Assembly (NCBI GenBank): GCA_035645555.1
Contig: DASQMI010000042.1
Coordinates: forward strand, 1-16,074
Direction of reading: 5' to 3'
DNA: 16,074 nucleotides
From: Lysobacter_F sp035645555
GTDB lineage: Bacteria; Pseudomonadota; Gammaproteobacteria; Xanthomonadales; Xanthomonadaceae
Shown here piece after piece: positions 1-6,835 of the stretch (position 1 is the stretch's first letter; each line of letters begins with the position of its first letter). Made by a program: the position numbers and the translations under genes. Below the pieces are notes generated by a model. It did not search any database. It had not been told where the DNA came from and saw only the letters and a program-made list of their open reading frames with translations.

Positions 1-340
1 GATGATCGCGTTCCTGCTGTACGGCGGCATGCTGCTCACCGTGCTGCCGCGCGAGCCCGGCGTGTCCTGGCAGTCGCACCTCGGCGGCGCGCTCGCCGGT
101 GTGCTCGCCGCGGCGCTGCTGCGCCGGGTCGACCCGGCGCCGCCGCGCAAGCGCTACGACTGGGAAGACGAGGCCGACGCCACTCCGGAGCAGGCGCGCG
201 ATGCCGACACGTTCGAGCCGCCGCGACCGCAGCACGTGCCGACGCTGTGGCAGCGGTCGGCACCGCCGCGCGGGGTGATCCTGCGCTTCCCCGCGCCGCG
301 CGGCGACGGACGCGACCGCCCGGGCCCGGATGGCGCCTGA
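1..340 (+). CDS. Rhomboid family intramembrane serine protease, C-terminal part (5' end cut by window)
   Basis: The visible 112 residues look like the last transmembrane segments and tail of a rhomboid protease, which cleaves transmembrane substrates inside the membrane with a Ser-His dyad. A hydrophobic segment (visible residues 2-15) leads into a WQSHLGGALAG stretch at residues 23-33. His26 there fits the catalytic histidine in the last core helix, followed by small-residue packing typical of that helix. The catalytic GxSG serine would lie upstream of the window. After the helix comes a roughly 70-residue polar tail rich in Pro, Asp, Glu and Arg, probably cytoplasmic. The ATG at position 2 is most likely an internal Met, because rhomboids need about five more helices before this point. 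The stop lies 3 bp from the stop of the convergent DUF2269 gene. The family call rests on the His motif and topology only. Confidence 0.72.
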   Translation, partial: MIAFLLYGGMLLTVLPREPGVSWQSHLGGALAGVLAAALLRRVDPAPPRKRYDWEDEADATPEQARDADTFEPPRPQHVPTLWQRSAPPRGVILRFPAPRGDGRDRPGPDGA

Positions 341-343
341 AGA

Positions 344-808
344 CTAGGCCGGCCGCGCCACCATCAGCCAGAAGATCGCCAGGAACGCGAAGAACGCCGG
401 CGCACCAAGCGCGGCCCACCAGCGGAAGCAGCGCCAGTACGCGGGCGGCAACGGCGTGCCGGCGTCGTCGGCGGCCAGCGCGATATCGCGCAGCCGGTAC
501 TGCAGCCACACCACCGGCAGCCAGCACGCCACCGCGAACGCGTACAGCGCCAGCGACCACAGCAGCCAGCGCGCGCCCCACGGATAGCCGAGCCGTTCGA
601 CCAGGTAGGCGCCGCTGACCGGCTGCAGCACCACGGTGGAGGCGGTGAAGATCCAGTCCGCCACCACCACGTGCTGCGCGACCACCGCCACCGCGCGCAC
701 GTCGCGGGTCAGGCTGACGAAGAACAGGTAGAACGCGCTGCCGATGCCGGTGCCGAACAGCAGCGTCGAGGACAGCACGTGCACCCACTTCACCAGCAGC
801 ATGTCCAT
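344..808 (-). CDS. DUF2269 family integral membrane protein
   Basis: A 154-residue protein with about four transmembrane segments (roughly residues 5-30, 46-68, 80-104 and 131-151). The N-terminal LLVKWVHVLSS motif with His10, the glycine-rich LLFGTGIGSAF segment and a second His at 46 match the DUF2269 pattern as I remember it. That family's function is unknown; conserved histidines in membrane helices suggest a possible metal or haem role, but this is inference. The start at 808 lies 2 bp after the stop of the upstream SDR/DoxX gene, and a GGAGG sequence about 10 nt upstream supports it, so the two are almost certainly one transcriptional unit. The reading frame stays open for a long way upstream, but that part is antisense shadow of the SDR gene. 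Its 3' end is only 3 bp from the convergent rhomboid gene. Confidence 0.8.
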   Translation of the reverse strand: MDMLLVKWVHVLSSTLLFGTGIGSAFYLFFVSLTRDVRAVAVVAQHVVVADWIFTASTVVLQPVSGAYLVERLGYPWGARWLLWSLALYAFAVACWLPVVWLQYRLRDIALAADDAGTPLPPAYWRCFRWWAALGAPAFFAFLAIFWLMVARPA

Positions 809-810
809 GC

Positions 811-2094
811 TCAGCGCGCCTCCGGGCGGTCGAGTTCCCACAGCAGCCACAGCATCGCCAGCAGCGGCACGTTCTTCAGCACCGGCCCGTACGGGTGCAG
901 CCAGAACTCCGGCAGCGCGATGGTGATGATCACGGTGTAGCCGGCGATCAGCGCCGCCTGCAGCGCGTACAGCGCGCGCCGCCGCGGCGCGAACAGGGTG
1001 GCGAGGCCGAGCGCGAGATCGAGCGCGGCGGCGCCGTACAGCGCGACGTCGGCGGCGCTGCCGGTCAGCCCGGTGCGCGCGAGCAGCGCGCGGCTCGCCT
1101 CGACCGGATACAGCCCGAACGACAGCAGCGCGGTGACGATCCACACCAGCGCGAGCGATCCGCGCAGCACCGGCAGCAGCCAGCGCAGCCGGGCGCGGTC
1201 GCGCAGCGCCGGTGCGATCGCCGGCGGCACGAACGCCTCCACCGGTCGCGGCGCGCGCCCGAGCAGCGCGGCCAGCGGTGCGACGTCGGCGGTGTTGCCG
1301 CGCTCCAGCATCGACAGCGTGTCCGCGCTCAGCAGGCTGCCGGGCAGGCGCGCGCCGACCGCGGCGGCCACCCGCGCGAGCGCGCCCGGTACCGGCAGGA
1401 AGCGCGCGCGCCCCAGCCCGAGCGCCTGCCGCAGCGCCGCCAGGTAATCGCGCAGCGACAGCGGCCGCGGCCCGACCACGGCCAGCGTGGCCGGCACCGC
1501 GTCGCGCGCCAGCAGCGCCACCACCGCCGCGCACACGTCGTCCAGGTGCACCGGCTGCAGCGCGCCGGCACGCCCGGGCAGCGGGATCAACGGCAGGCTC
1601 GCCAGCATCAGGAACCAGCGCGCGCTGGTGCCGTGCGGCGCGAACACCAGCGACGGCTGCAGCACGGTCGCGTGCAGCGGCAGCGCGCGCAGCGCATCGT
1701 CGGCGTCGCGCTTGCTGCGGTGGTAGCCCGTGCGTGCGCCGGCATCGGCACCGAGCGCGGAGAACTGGACGACACGCTTTACACCGGCGAGCACGCAGGC
1801 TTCGAACAGCGCACGCGGCGCGCGCACGTGCACCGCCTCGAAGGACACTGCCCCATGCTCCCGAATCAGCCCCACGACGTTCACCACCGCGTCGACCCCC
1901 TGCAGGCGGCCCACCCAGTCGACGGCCGCCTGGTCGCGGGCGAAATCGACGCCAACAACGCGCAGGCCGGGCCATTGCACACGGGCCGCCTCGACACGCC
2001 GGACGCCGACCGCGACGTCGTGGCCGGCGGCACGCAGCGCATCGACCAGCGCGCTGCCGATCAGCCCGCTCGCACCGATCACCAGCACGCGCAT
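811..2094 (-). CDS. NAD(P)-binding atypical SDR fused to a DoxX-like membrane domain
   Basis: A 427-residue two-part protein. Residues 1 to about 300 are an extended/atypical short-chain dehydrogenase of the NmrA/NDUFA9-like type. They show the nucleotide-binding GASGLIG (residues 7-13), the VNVVGL strand end (71-76), Ser112 and a YHRSK segment giving Tyr124/Lys128 in YxxxK arrangement. The C-terminal 120 residues hold four hydrophobic helices (about 310-330, 345-368, 375-397 and 402-420) with the ALPEFWLHPYGPVLKN segment typical of DoxX-like domains. The combination suggests a membrane-anchored NAD(P)-dependent redox or sensing protein; substrate unknown. The ATG at 2094 is right for the family because the Rossmann motif begins immediately after it. 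The downstream DUF2269 gene follows after 2 bp. The 42 bp to the next plus-strand gene leaves little room for divergent promoters. Confidence 0.85.
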   Translation of the reverse strand: MRVLVIGASGLIGSALVDALRAAGHDVAVGVRRVEAARVQWPGLRVVGVDFARDQAAVDWVGRLQGVDAVVNVVGLIREHGAVSFEAVHVRAPRALFEACVLAGVKRVVQFSALGADAGARTGYHRSKRDADDALRALPLHATVLQPSLVFAPHGTSARWFLMLASLPLIPLPGRAGALQPVHLDDVCAAVVALLARDAVPATLAVVGPRPLSLRDYLAALRQALGLGRARFLPVPGALARVAAAVGARLPGSLLSADTLSMLERGNTADVAPLAALLGRAPRPVEAFVPPAIAPALRDRARLRWLLPVLRGSLALVWIVTALLSFGLYPVEASRALLARTGLTGSAADVALYGAAALDLALGLATLFAPRRRALYALQAALIAGYTVIITIALPEFWLHPYGPVLKNVPLLAMLWLLWELDRPEAR

Positions 2095-2136
2095 CGCGGG
2101 CTCCGTGCGTGGGGCCTCGCCGCCCGGCGGGCGCTG

Positions 2137-2571
2137 GTGTCCGGCAGTGTGGCCAGCGTGCTATCCACCGCGGTGCTCTCCTGGCGCAGCCGTCTCAACA
2201 CCGGCCACGGCGCCAGCGCGACCAATGCCACCAGCCACTGGCTGTGGGGCGAGCGCGCGATGCACCGGCATACGCCGAGCGCACGCCACACCGCCGTGGG
2301 CTATGCGATCCATCATGCCAGCGCGGTGTTCTGGGCGACCGCGTTCGAACGGCTGCTGCTGCGCCGACCGCCCACCGCCACCCGCGCCACCGCGACCGCC
2401 GCGGCGGTCAGCGCGCTGGCGTACGCGGTCGATTACGGCCTGACCCCGAAGCGGCTGACGCCGGGCTTCGAGCGTCATCTCGGGGGACGCAGCCTGCTGC
2501 TGACCTACGGCGCGATCGCCGCCGGGCTCGCGGTCACCGCGCTGGTGCGGCAGCGCCGCGGTCATCGCTGA
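2137..2571 (+). CDS. Conserved protein of unknown function, probably membrane-associated (start uncertain)
   Basis: About 144 residues. It resembles a small conserved family that I know only as hypothetical. Landmarks are NATSHWLWG near residue 30, HHASAVFWATAFER near residue 60, and YAVDYGLTPKRLTPGFERHL near residue 97, followed by a hydrophobic helix (about 120-137) and a basic end. The N-terminal SGSVASVLSTAVLSW is also mildly hydrophobic, so two or more membrane contacts are possible. No ATG exists in frame between 2092 and 2137. I chose the GTG at 2137 because the conserved-looking segment begins there, but no clear Shine-Dalgarno sequence precedes it. Homologue memory suggests a few extra basic residues upstream (the in-frame ARRAL), which would need a non-standard start. 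The last 10 bp overlap the convergent gene. Function unknown. Confidence 0.6.
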   Translation: MSGSVASVLSTAVLSWRSRLNTGHGASATNATSHWLWGERAMHRHTPSARHTAVGYAIHHASAVFWATAFERLLLRRPPTATRATATAAAVSALAYAVDYGLTPKRLTPGFERHLGGRSLLLTYGAIAAGLAVTALVRQRRGHR

Positions 2572-3110
2572 GCCTCGACGCGCCGGCAGCGCCGCCATTC
2601 CCACAGCGCCGGCGCGACCGCGAACAGCGCCGCGCTCGCCAGCACGGCGGCGACCAGCGCGGGCGGCAGCGGCGGCGCGCGCAGCTGCAGCGTCCAGTCG
2701 CCGCCGTCGCCGCCGAGCAGCGCCAGACTCTGCTGTGGATGCAGCACGGCGAGGATGCCGAACGCCACCGCCGGCAGCGCGTCGAGCGCGGCGTGGACGT
2801 GCTGCTCGAACGGCGGGATCGCGCGGTGCGCGCTCGCCACCCGGGTGTCGGCGTAGGCGGCGAGCGTGTGCAGCAGCACGCACGCGAGCGTGATCGCGAG
2901 CAGCAACGCGCTGATCTCGACGAACAGCGCCAGCACGATCGGCAGCCCGACCAGCGCGAGCTGGACCAGATGCCAGCGCGACTCGGCGGTCCCGGCGCTG
3001 CGTTCGATGCCGGCGGCACGGTGGCAGAGGAAGTCGAGCACGCCGGCGAGCAGCCACAGCGGATAGACCAGCCACGCCAGCACGGCGAGCAGCAGCGCCT
3101 CGGTGCTCAC
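2562..3110 (-). CDS. Integral membrane protein of unknown function, coupled to the FAD/Rieske gene
   Basis: A 182-residue protein with about five hydrophobic segments (roughly residues 4-24, 50-68, 70-86, 108-125 and 150-170). Notable polar motifs are DFLCHRAAGIERSAGTAES (26-44), which resembles a conserved cytoplasmic loop with Cys29/His30, and RAIPPFEQHVHAALDALP (96-113). I recognise neither as a named family. The GTG start at 3110 overlaps the stop of the upstream FAD/Rieske oxidoreductase as GTGA, a 4-bp overlap typical of translational coupling. Longer upstream versions of this frame run antisense-free but inside the oxidoreductase gene and lose protein-like composition, so I rejected them. 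The coupling suggests it works with, or anchors, the oxidoreductase; that is inference. The 3' end overlaps the convergent 2137-2571 gene by 10 bp. Confidence 0.75.
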   Translation of the reverse strand: MSTEALLLAVLAWLVYPLWLLAGVLDFLCHRAAGIERSAGTAESRWHLVQLALVGLPIVLALFVEISALLLAITLACVLLHTLAAYADTRVASAHRAIPPFEQHVHAALDALPAVAFGILAVLHPQQSLALLGGDGGDWTLQLRAPPLPPALVAAVLASAALFAVAPALWEWRRCRRVEAQR

Positions 3111-4615
3111 GGCGACGGCGGCCGCAGCGGCTCCAGTCCATGCGGCGCCGGGCCGTTGAGCACCGCGCCGCTGTCGGCGGCGAAGCGCGAGCCGTGGCAC
3201 GGGCAGTCCCAGGTCGACTCGCGCGCGTTCCAGCGCACCGCGCAGCCGACGTGCGGGCAGCGCGCGTTGAACGCGTGCAGCCGGCCGTGCGCGTCGCGAT
3301 GCACCGCGACCCGGTGCACGCCATCCCGGATCACCGCACCGTCGCCCGGCGCGAGCGCCTGCACGTCCGGTGCCTCGCCGCCGCGCAGCCAGTCGGCGAA
3401 CTGCGCGGCGACGTTGACGTTCACCCGCGTCCATTCGCGCGCGGCGCGCACCGGCTTGCGGCGCGGGTCGTACAGCCCGGCCCACGGATGCTCCTCGCCC
3501 TGCACCAACGCGGCGATCAGCGGACCGGCCAGGGTGCCGTGGGTGAGCCCGTTGCCGGAGTCGCCGGTCACGATGAACACGTTGTCCGCGTGGCCCGGGT
3601 CGCGGCCGATGTAGGCGAGCCCGTCGACCGGCTCGATGATCTGTCCGGACCAGCTGCCGCGCAGCGCGCCGATGCCCGGCAGGTGCCGCTGCGCCCAGGC
3701 GTGGATCGCCTGGTACGGCGCGAGCGTCGCCTCGCTGTCCGGCTGGCCGACCTTGTGGTCCTCGCCGCCGATGATCAGCACGTCATCGACCCAGCGCACG
3801 TAGTGGTACGGATCGCCGTTGTCCCACAGCAGCGCGTCCGGCACCGCGCCGCGCTCGGCCTCGACCGCGATCATGTAGGTCCGGTACGGCTCGAGCTTGG
3901 TGTGCACCGGGATGCGCTCGTGGAACGGCACGTTGGTGGCGATCACCACGCTGCTCGCGCGCAGCGTGCGGCCGTCCTCGAGTTCGATGCGCGGCACGTC
4001 GCCGCCTTCCACCGCGACCGCCTTGGCGCGCTCGATCCGCCCGCCGAGTTCGCGCACCACGCCGGACAGCGCATCGAGGTAACGCGCGATGTCGATGCGC
4101 GCCTGGTCGCGGAAACGCAGCGCCGGGCCGAGTGCGAAGCCCGGCAGGCCGGCGTCGAGCCGCTCCACACGCAGCCCTGCGCGGCGCGCGGCGGCGTGCT
4201 CGCGGTCGAGCTCCTGCGGGTCGGCGCCGTGCGCGAACAGGTAGCCGTCGACGCGCGCGAAACCGCAGTCGTCGCCGCAGTCGCGCACGAAGCGCTCGAT
4301 CCAGTCGATCGCCGCGCCGTGGCTTTCCGCAGCCAGGCGCGCACCGTCCTCGCCGAACCAGTCCTCGAGCTGCCAGAAGCGGTCGTCGAGCGCGTTGGCC
4401 AGATGCGCGCTGGTGCGCAGCGTCTCGCCGGCGCCGATCGCCTCGCGCTCCACCACCAGCACCTGGCGGCCCTCCTGCAGCAGGCACAGCGCGCAGGTAA
4501 GCCCGGCGATGCCGGCGCCGAGCACGACCACGTCGGCGTGCAGCGTGCTGAGGTCGGGGAGGACGGGGGCGCGGTGCCGCGCCAGCCAGATCGGGGCGGA
4601 CGGTGCGGTGCTCAT
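3107..4615 (-). CDS. FAD-dependent oxidoreductase (DAO type) with C-terminal Rieske [2Fe-2S] domain
   Basis: A 502-residue flavoprotein. A Rossmann FAD-binding motif GAGIAG occupies residues 33-38, with Glu56 at the end of the second strand as the expected ribose contact. A DAO-type (glycine/D-amino-acid oxidase-like) catalytic region follows. The motif TGDSGNGLTHG (about 348-358) is the usual second FAD contact near the C-terminal part of that domain. The last 50 or so residues are a Rieske domain with ligands Cys453/His455 (CPH) and Cys471/His474 (CPCH). Cys458 and Cys473 sit where cytochrome bc1-type Rieske proteins have their disulfide. Residues 1-28 lack a signal peptide, so the protein is probably cytoplasmic. 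The natural substrate is unknown; proteins of this architecture are usually annotated only generically. It is translationally coupled to the membrane protein downstream and divergent from the two ferritin-like genes, 194 bp apart. Confidence 0.92.
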   Translation of the reverse strand: MSTAPSAPIWLARHRAPVLPDLSTLHADVVVLGAGIAGLTCALCLLQEGRQVLVVEREAIGAGETLRTSAHLANALDDRFWQLEDWFGEDGARLAAESHGAAIDWIERFVRDCGDDCGFARVDGYLFAHGADPQELDREHAAARRAGLRVERLDAGLPGFALGPALRFRDQARIDIARYLDALSGVVRELGGRIERAKAVAVEGGDVPRIELEDGRTLRASSVVIATNVPFHERIPVHTKLEPYRTYMIAVEAERGAVPDALLWDNGDPYHYVRWVDDVLIIGGEDHKVGQPDSEATLAPYQAIHAWAQRHLPGIGALRGSWSGQIIEPVDGLAYIGRDPGHADNVFIVTGDSGNGLTHGTLAGPLIAALVQGEEHPWAGLYDPRRKPVRAAREWTRVNVNVAAQFADWLRGGEAPDVQALAPGDGAVIRDGVHRVAVHRDAHGRLHAFNARCPHVGCAVRWNARESTWDCPCHGSRFAADSGAVLNGPAPHGLEPLRPPSP

Positions 4616-4809
4616 GGCCCGACTGTGGGCGCGACGCGTTCAAGGCGACGTGAGCGTCACGCCCGAGCCGCTGCGGCAATTGTTGCGTGGCACCGCGCAT
4701 TTTGCGCACCCGCCGCGCCCCGGTCGGCGCGGGCACCCCATTCGCGGTGGCACGCGACGTGCGTCCCTCCTTTCGCGTCGTCCACCGCCGCCGTACAGGA
4801 GAGCCTGCA
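4616..4809. promoter_or_regulatory. Divergent intergenic region between FAD/Rieske gene and ferritin-like operon, with a short palindrome
   Basis: This 194-bp gap must hold the promoters for both divergent units. A perfect 5-bp dyad with a 3-base centre, CGTGAGCGTCACG, lies at 4649-4661. Its half-sites resemble CRP half-sites, but the spacing is 3 bases instead of 6, so it is not a standard CRP/Clp site. A second short dyad, GCAATTGTTGC, lies at 4676-4686. I could not find a convincing -35/-10 pair on either strand. A purine-rich CAGGAGA just upstream of 4810 is the ribosome binding site of the first ferritin-like gene. Confidence 0.35.
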
Positions 4810-5979
4810 ATGCCCCTCAGCCTTACCGACATCCAGGGCACCCCGATCGACCGCCAGCGCTTCACCTGGCGCGACATGGTGCAGAAGCCGATCAGCAAGC
4901 TCGACGATGATGCGTTCACCCGTATCCGCATCATCCTGCTCAACGGGCTGGAGGAGGAGGCGCTGCGCTTCTCGCACGCGTTCGCGCGGATGAACCGCGA
5001 GCTGCGCGTGCCGCTGGCGCAGCTGCGCCGGATCGAACAGCACCAGCACACGCTGATCAACTGGCTGCTGGGCGCCGATCATTCGCCGCTGGAAACCACC
5101 ATCGCCTACGAGCAGGTGGCGATCGAAGTCACCGCCGCGGTCGCCCAGCGCGAACCCGACCCGTACCTGGCGCAGGTGTACCGCTTCGGCCTGCTCGAGG
5201 ACTTCGACCACCTGTACCGCTACTCGGCGCTGCTCGACCGCCTGGAGGGCAAGGACGCCAACAACATTCTGCAGTGCTATACCGACATCTTGCCCGGCCG
5301 CCCGACCGTGGTCGAGCACCGTGCGCCGGAGGACGACGTGCGCACGCCGTTCGATGCCGCCACCGCCGACCCGCTGTCGAAGCTGCACGCGCTGACCATC
5401 ACCGCCGCCGAGCAGCAGACCCACAACTACTACATGAACATCGGGCCGCTGTTCACCGACCCGGTGGCGCGCATGCTGTACGCGGAGATCGCCTCGATCG
5501 AGGAGCAGCACGTCACCCAGTACGAATCGCTGCTCGATCCCGCGCAGAGCTGGATGGAGCAGTGGCTGCTGCACGAGGTCAACGAGGCGTACAACTACTA
5601 CGGCGCCGCGCAGCAGGAGAGCAACCCGCGGATCAAGGCGATCTGGGAACGCATGCTCGACTACGAGCTGGGCCAGCTGAAGTTCGCGATGGAGCTGTTC
5701 AAGAAGCACGAGCGCCGCGACCCGGCCGAGCTGCTGCCGGAGACGCTGCCCGATCCGATCCCGTTCGCCAGCCAGCGCGATTTCGTGCGCGACACGCTGC
5801 TGCGCGAGGTCGACCTGCGCGCCAGCGGCGAGGAGTTCGTCGAGCTCGACCAGGAAGGCGAGGCGTCGCGTCGCTACCGCCAGGAAATCAACGCTGACGG
5901 CTCGCCGAGCGAGGCGGTCGCCCAGGGCTACATCTACCGCCCCGGCACCGAACTCAGCCCCGCCCGCCGGGCCGCCTGA
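4810..5979 (+). CDS. Ferritin-like protein with apparent tandem four-helix-bundle duplication
   Basis: A 389-residue soluble, mostly helical protein rich in Glu, His and Tyr. Residues about 45-145 and 198-300 can be laid on each other at an offset of about 155 residues. Helix A (E48-E50 versus E201), helix B (IEQH 75-78 versus EEQH 231-234), helix C (YEQ 100-102 versus HEV 255-257) and helix D (LLEDFDH 128-134 versus MLDYELGQ 282-289) match, with the shared E-x-x-P turn at 115-118 and 270-273. Rubrerythrin/ferritin-like folds bind a diiron centre with this kind of Glu/His spacing; whether either half keeps a full site is not certain. No named family is recognised. The start at 4810 has CAGGAGA about 8 nt upstream. 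The second ferritin-like gene follows after 23 bp, so they form an operon. Roles could include iron binding, peroxide removal or an oxygenase activity. Confidence 0.78.
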   Translation: MPLSLTDIQGTPIDRQRFTWRDMVQKPISKLDDDAFTRIRIILLNGLEEEALRFSHAFARMNRELRVPLAQLRRIEQHQHTLINWLLGADHSPLETTIAYEQVAIEVTAAVAQREPDPYLAQVYRFGLLEDFDHLYRYSALLDRLEGKDANNILQCYTDILPGRPTVVEHRAPEDDVRTPFDAATADPLSKLHALTITAAEQQTHNYYMNIGPLFTDPVARMLYAEIASIEEQHVTQYESLLDPAQSWMEQWLLHEVNEAYNYYGAAQQESNPRIKAIWERMLDYELGQLKFAMELFKKHERRDPAELLPETLPDPIPFASQRDFVRDTLLREVDLRASGEEFVELDQEGEASRRYRQEINADGSPSEAVAQGYIYRPGTELSPARRAA

Positions 5980-6002
5980 ACCCGCACGCAGGAGAACCAC
6001 GC

Positions 6003-6785
6003 ATGCAACCGCGCGACATCACCCTGGGCACCAACCGCACCGGCATGAAGGCCTCGCCGATCGATGCCGGCGAACTGATGGAGGCGATGGAACTGCAGGA
6101 CCAGCTGCGCAACGGCAGCAGCGAGGTGGGCGCCAACGTCGACGCCGACACCATGCGCAGCGATTACCGCGCCGAGGCCGAACCGGTCGGCTCGGTGCCG
6201 CCGCCGACCAACCTGCGCGGCATGTTCGGCACCGCCGCGCAGGCGCTGGCCGGCAACAAGCTGCACATCCTGCTCGACAAGCTCGGCGAGCGCGCCGCGT
6301 TCGAGCGCACCGGCGTGCGCCTGTACGAGGCGGCGATCGTCAAGCTGTCCGGCGAGGTCGACCTGCCGAAAGGCATGAGCCTGACCGCGCTGCAGGAAAT
6401 CCGCGACGACGAGGCCTCGCACTTCGCGCTGGTCGCCGAGGCGATCGAGTCGCTCGGCGGCGACCCGACCACGCAGACCCCGTGCGCCGACGTGGTCGGC
6501 GTGCAGGGCCTGGGCCTGGTGCAGGTGATGGGCGATCCGCGCACCACCGTGCCGCAGGCGCTGCAGGCCCTGCTGTCGGCGGAGCTGATCGACGTCGCCT
6601 CGTGGGAACTGCTGATCCAGCTGATCGAAAGCTTCGGCCAGGACGAGCTGGCGGAGCGCTTCTCGGCGGCGCTGGCGACCGAGTCGCGCCACGAGCAGCT
6701 GGTGCGCAGCTGGCTGAGCGCGTCGCTGCAGGACGCCGCGCACGTCGGCAGCGACCGCGGCGAGCGGCAGCAGACGAAGACGTGA
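6003..6785 (+). CDS. Ferritin-like domain protein, second gene of operon
   Basis: A 260-residue soluble protein. The first 70 residues are polar and probably disordered. Residues about 75-240 are helical with a clear diiron-type ligand series. Helix A offers E101/E109 (RAAFERTGVRLYE). Helix B has ExxH as E137-A-S-H140 (DDEASHF). Helix C offers E194/E202 (SAELIDVASWELL). Helix D has ExxH as E227-S-R-H230 (TESRHEQL). This Glu, ExxH, Glu, ExxH order is the ferritin/rubrerythrin pattern; the assignment of the exact Glu in helices A and C is my inference. A single Cys161 lies in the middle loop. There is no signal peptide and no rubredoxin domain. An AGGAG sequence 8 nt before the ATG at 6003 supports the start. 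It is co-transcribed with the upstream ferritin-like gene and ends at a hairpin terminator. Confidence 0.82.
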   Translation: MQPRDITLGTNRTGMKASPIDAGELMEAMELQDQLRNGSSEVGANVDADTMRSDYRAEAEPVGSVPPPTNLRGMFGTAAQALAGNKLHILLDKLGERAAFERTGVRLYEAAIVKLSGEVDLPKGMSLTALQEIRDDEASHFALVAEAIESLGGDPTTQTPCADVVGVQGLGLVQVMGDPRTTVPQALQALLSAELIDVASWELLIQLIESFGQDELAERFSAALATESRHEQLVRSWLSASLQDAAHVGSDRGERQQTKT

Positions 6786-6802
6786 GCTAAAACGCCGTGC
6801 CC

Positions 6803-6835
6803 CGCGGCGGCGGATGTCACGCGTCCGCCGCCGCG
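6803..6835. terminator. Candidate bidirectional terminator hairpin
   Basis: A perfect 12-bp inverted repeat (arms 6803-6814 and 6824-6835, CGCGGCGGCGGA with its complement) encloses a 9-nt loop. It fills the 50-bp gap between the convergent ferritin-like and DUF421 genes, with the right arm ending one base before the DUF421 stop codon. On the plus strand it is followed by CTATTTGCG, and on the minus strand by GGGCACGGCGTTTT. Both lack a strong T-run directly after the stem, so termination strength is uncertain, but placement and stem quality support a shared terminator. Confidence 0.6.

Noticed and set aside
344..1975. DUF2269 protein as a 543-residue fusion using an upstream start
   Set aside because: The upstream part of the frame lies inside the SDR/DoxX gene on the same strand and is Arg/Ala-rich without motifs; a ribosome binding site and a start right after the SDR stop define the real gene.
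1212..3614. An 800-residue open frame on the plus strand
   Set aside because: It runs antisense through three well-supported genes, is dominated by Arg, Ala and Pro, and has no recognisable domain. Long spurious frames are expected in such GC-rich DNA.
4649..4661. CRP/Clp-type operator upstream of the ferritin-like operon
   Set aside because: The half-sites GTGA and TCAC are present, but separated by 3 bases instead of the 6 required by CRP-family proteins.
4657..6000. A 447-residue minus-strand frame opposite the first ferritin-like gene
   Set aside because: It is a mirror frame of a gene with clear helical motifs and a good ribosome binding site; its composition (Val, Arg, Gln, Leu-rich) is typical of antisense shadow.
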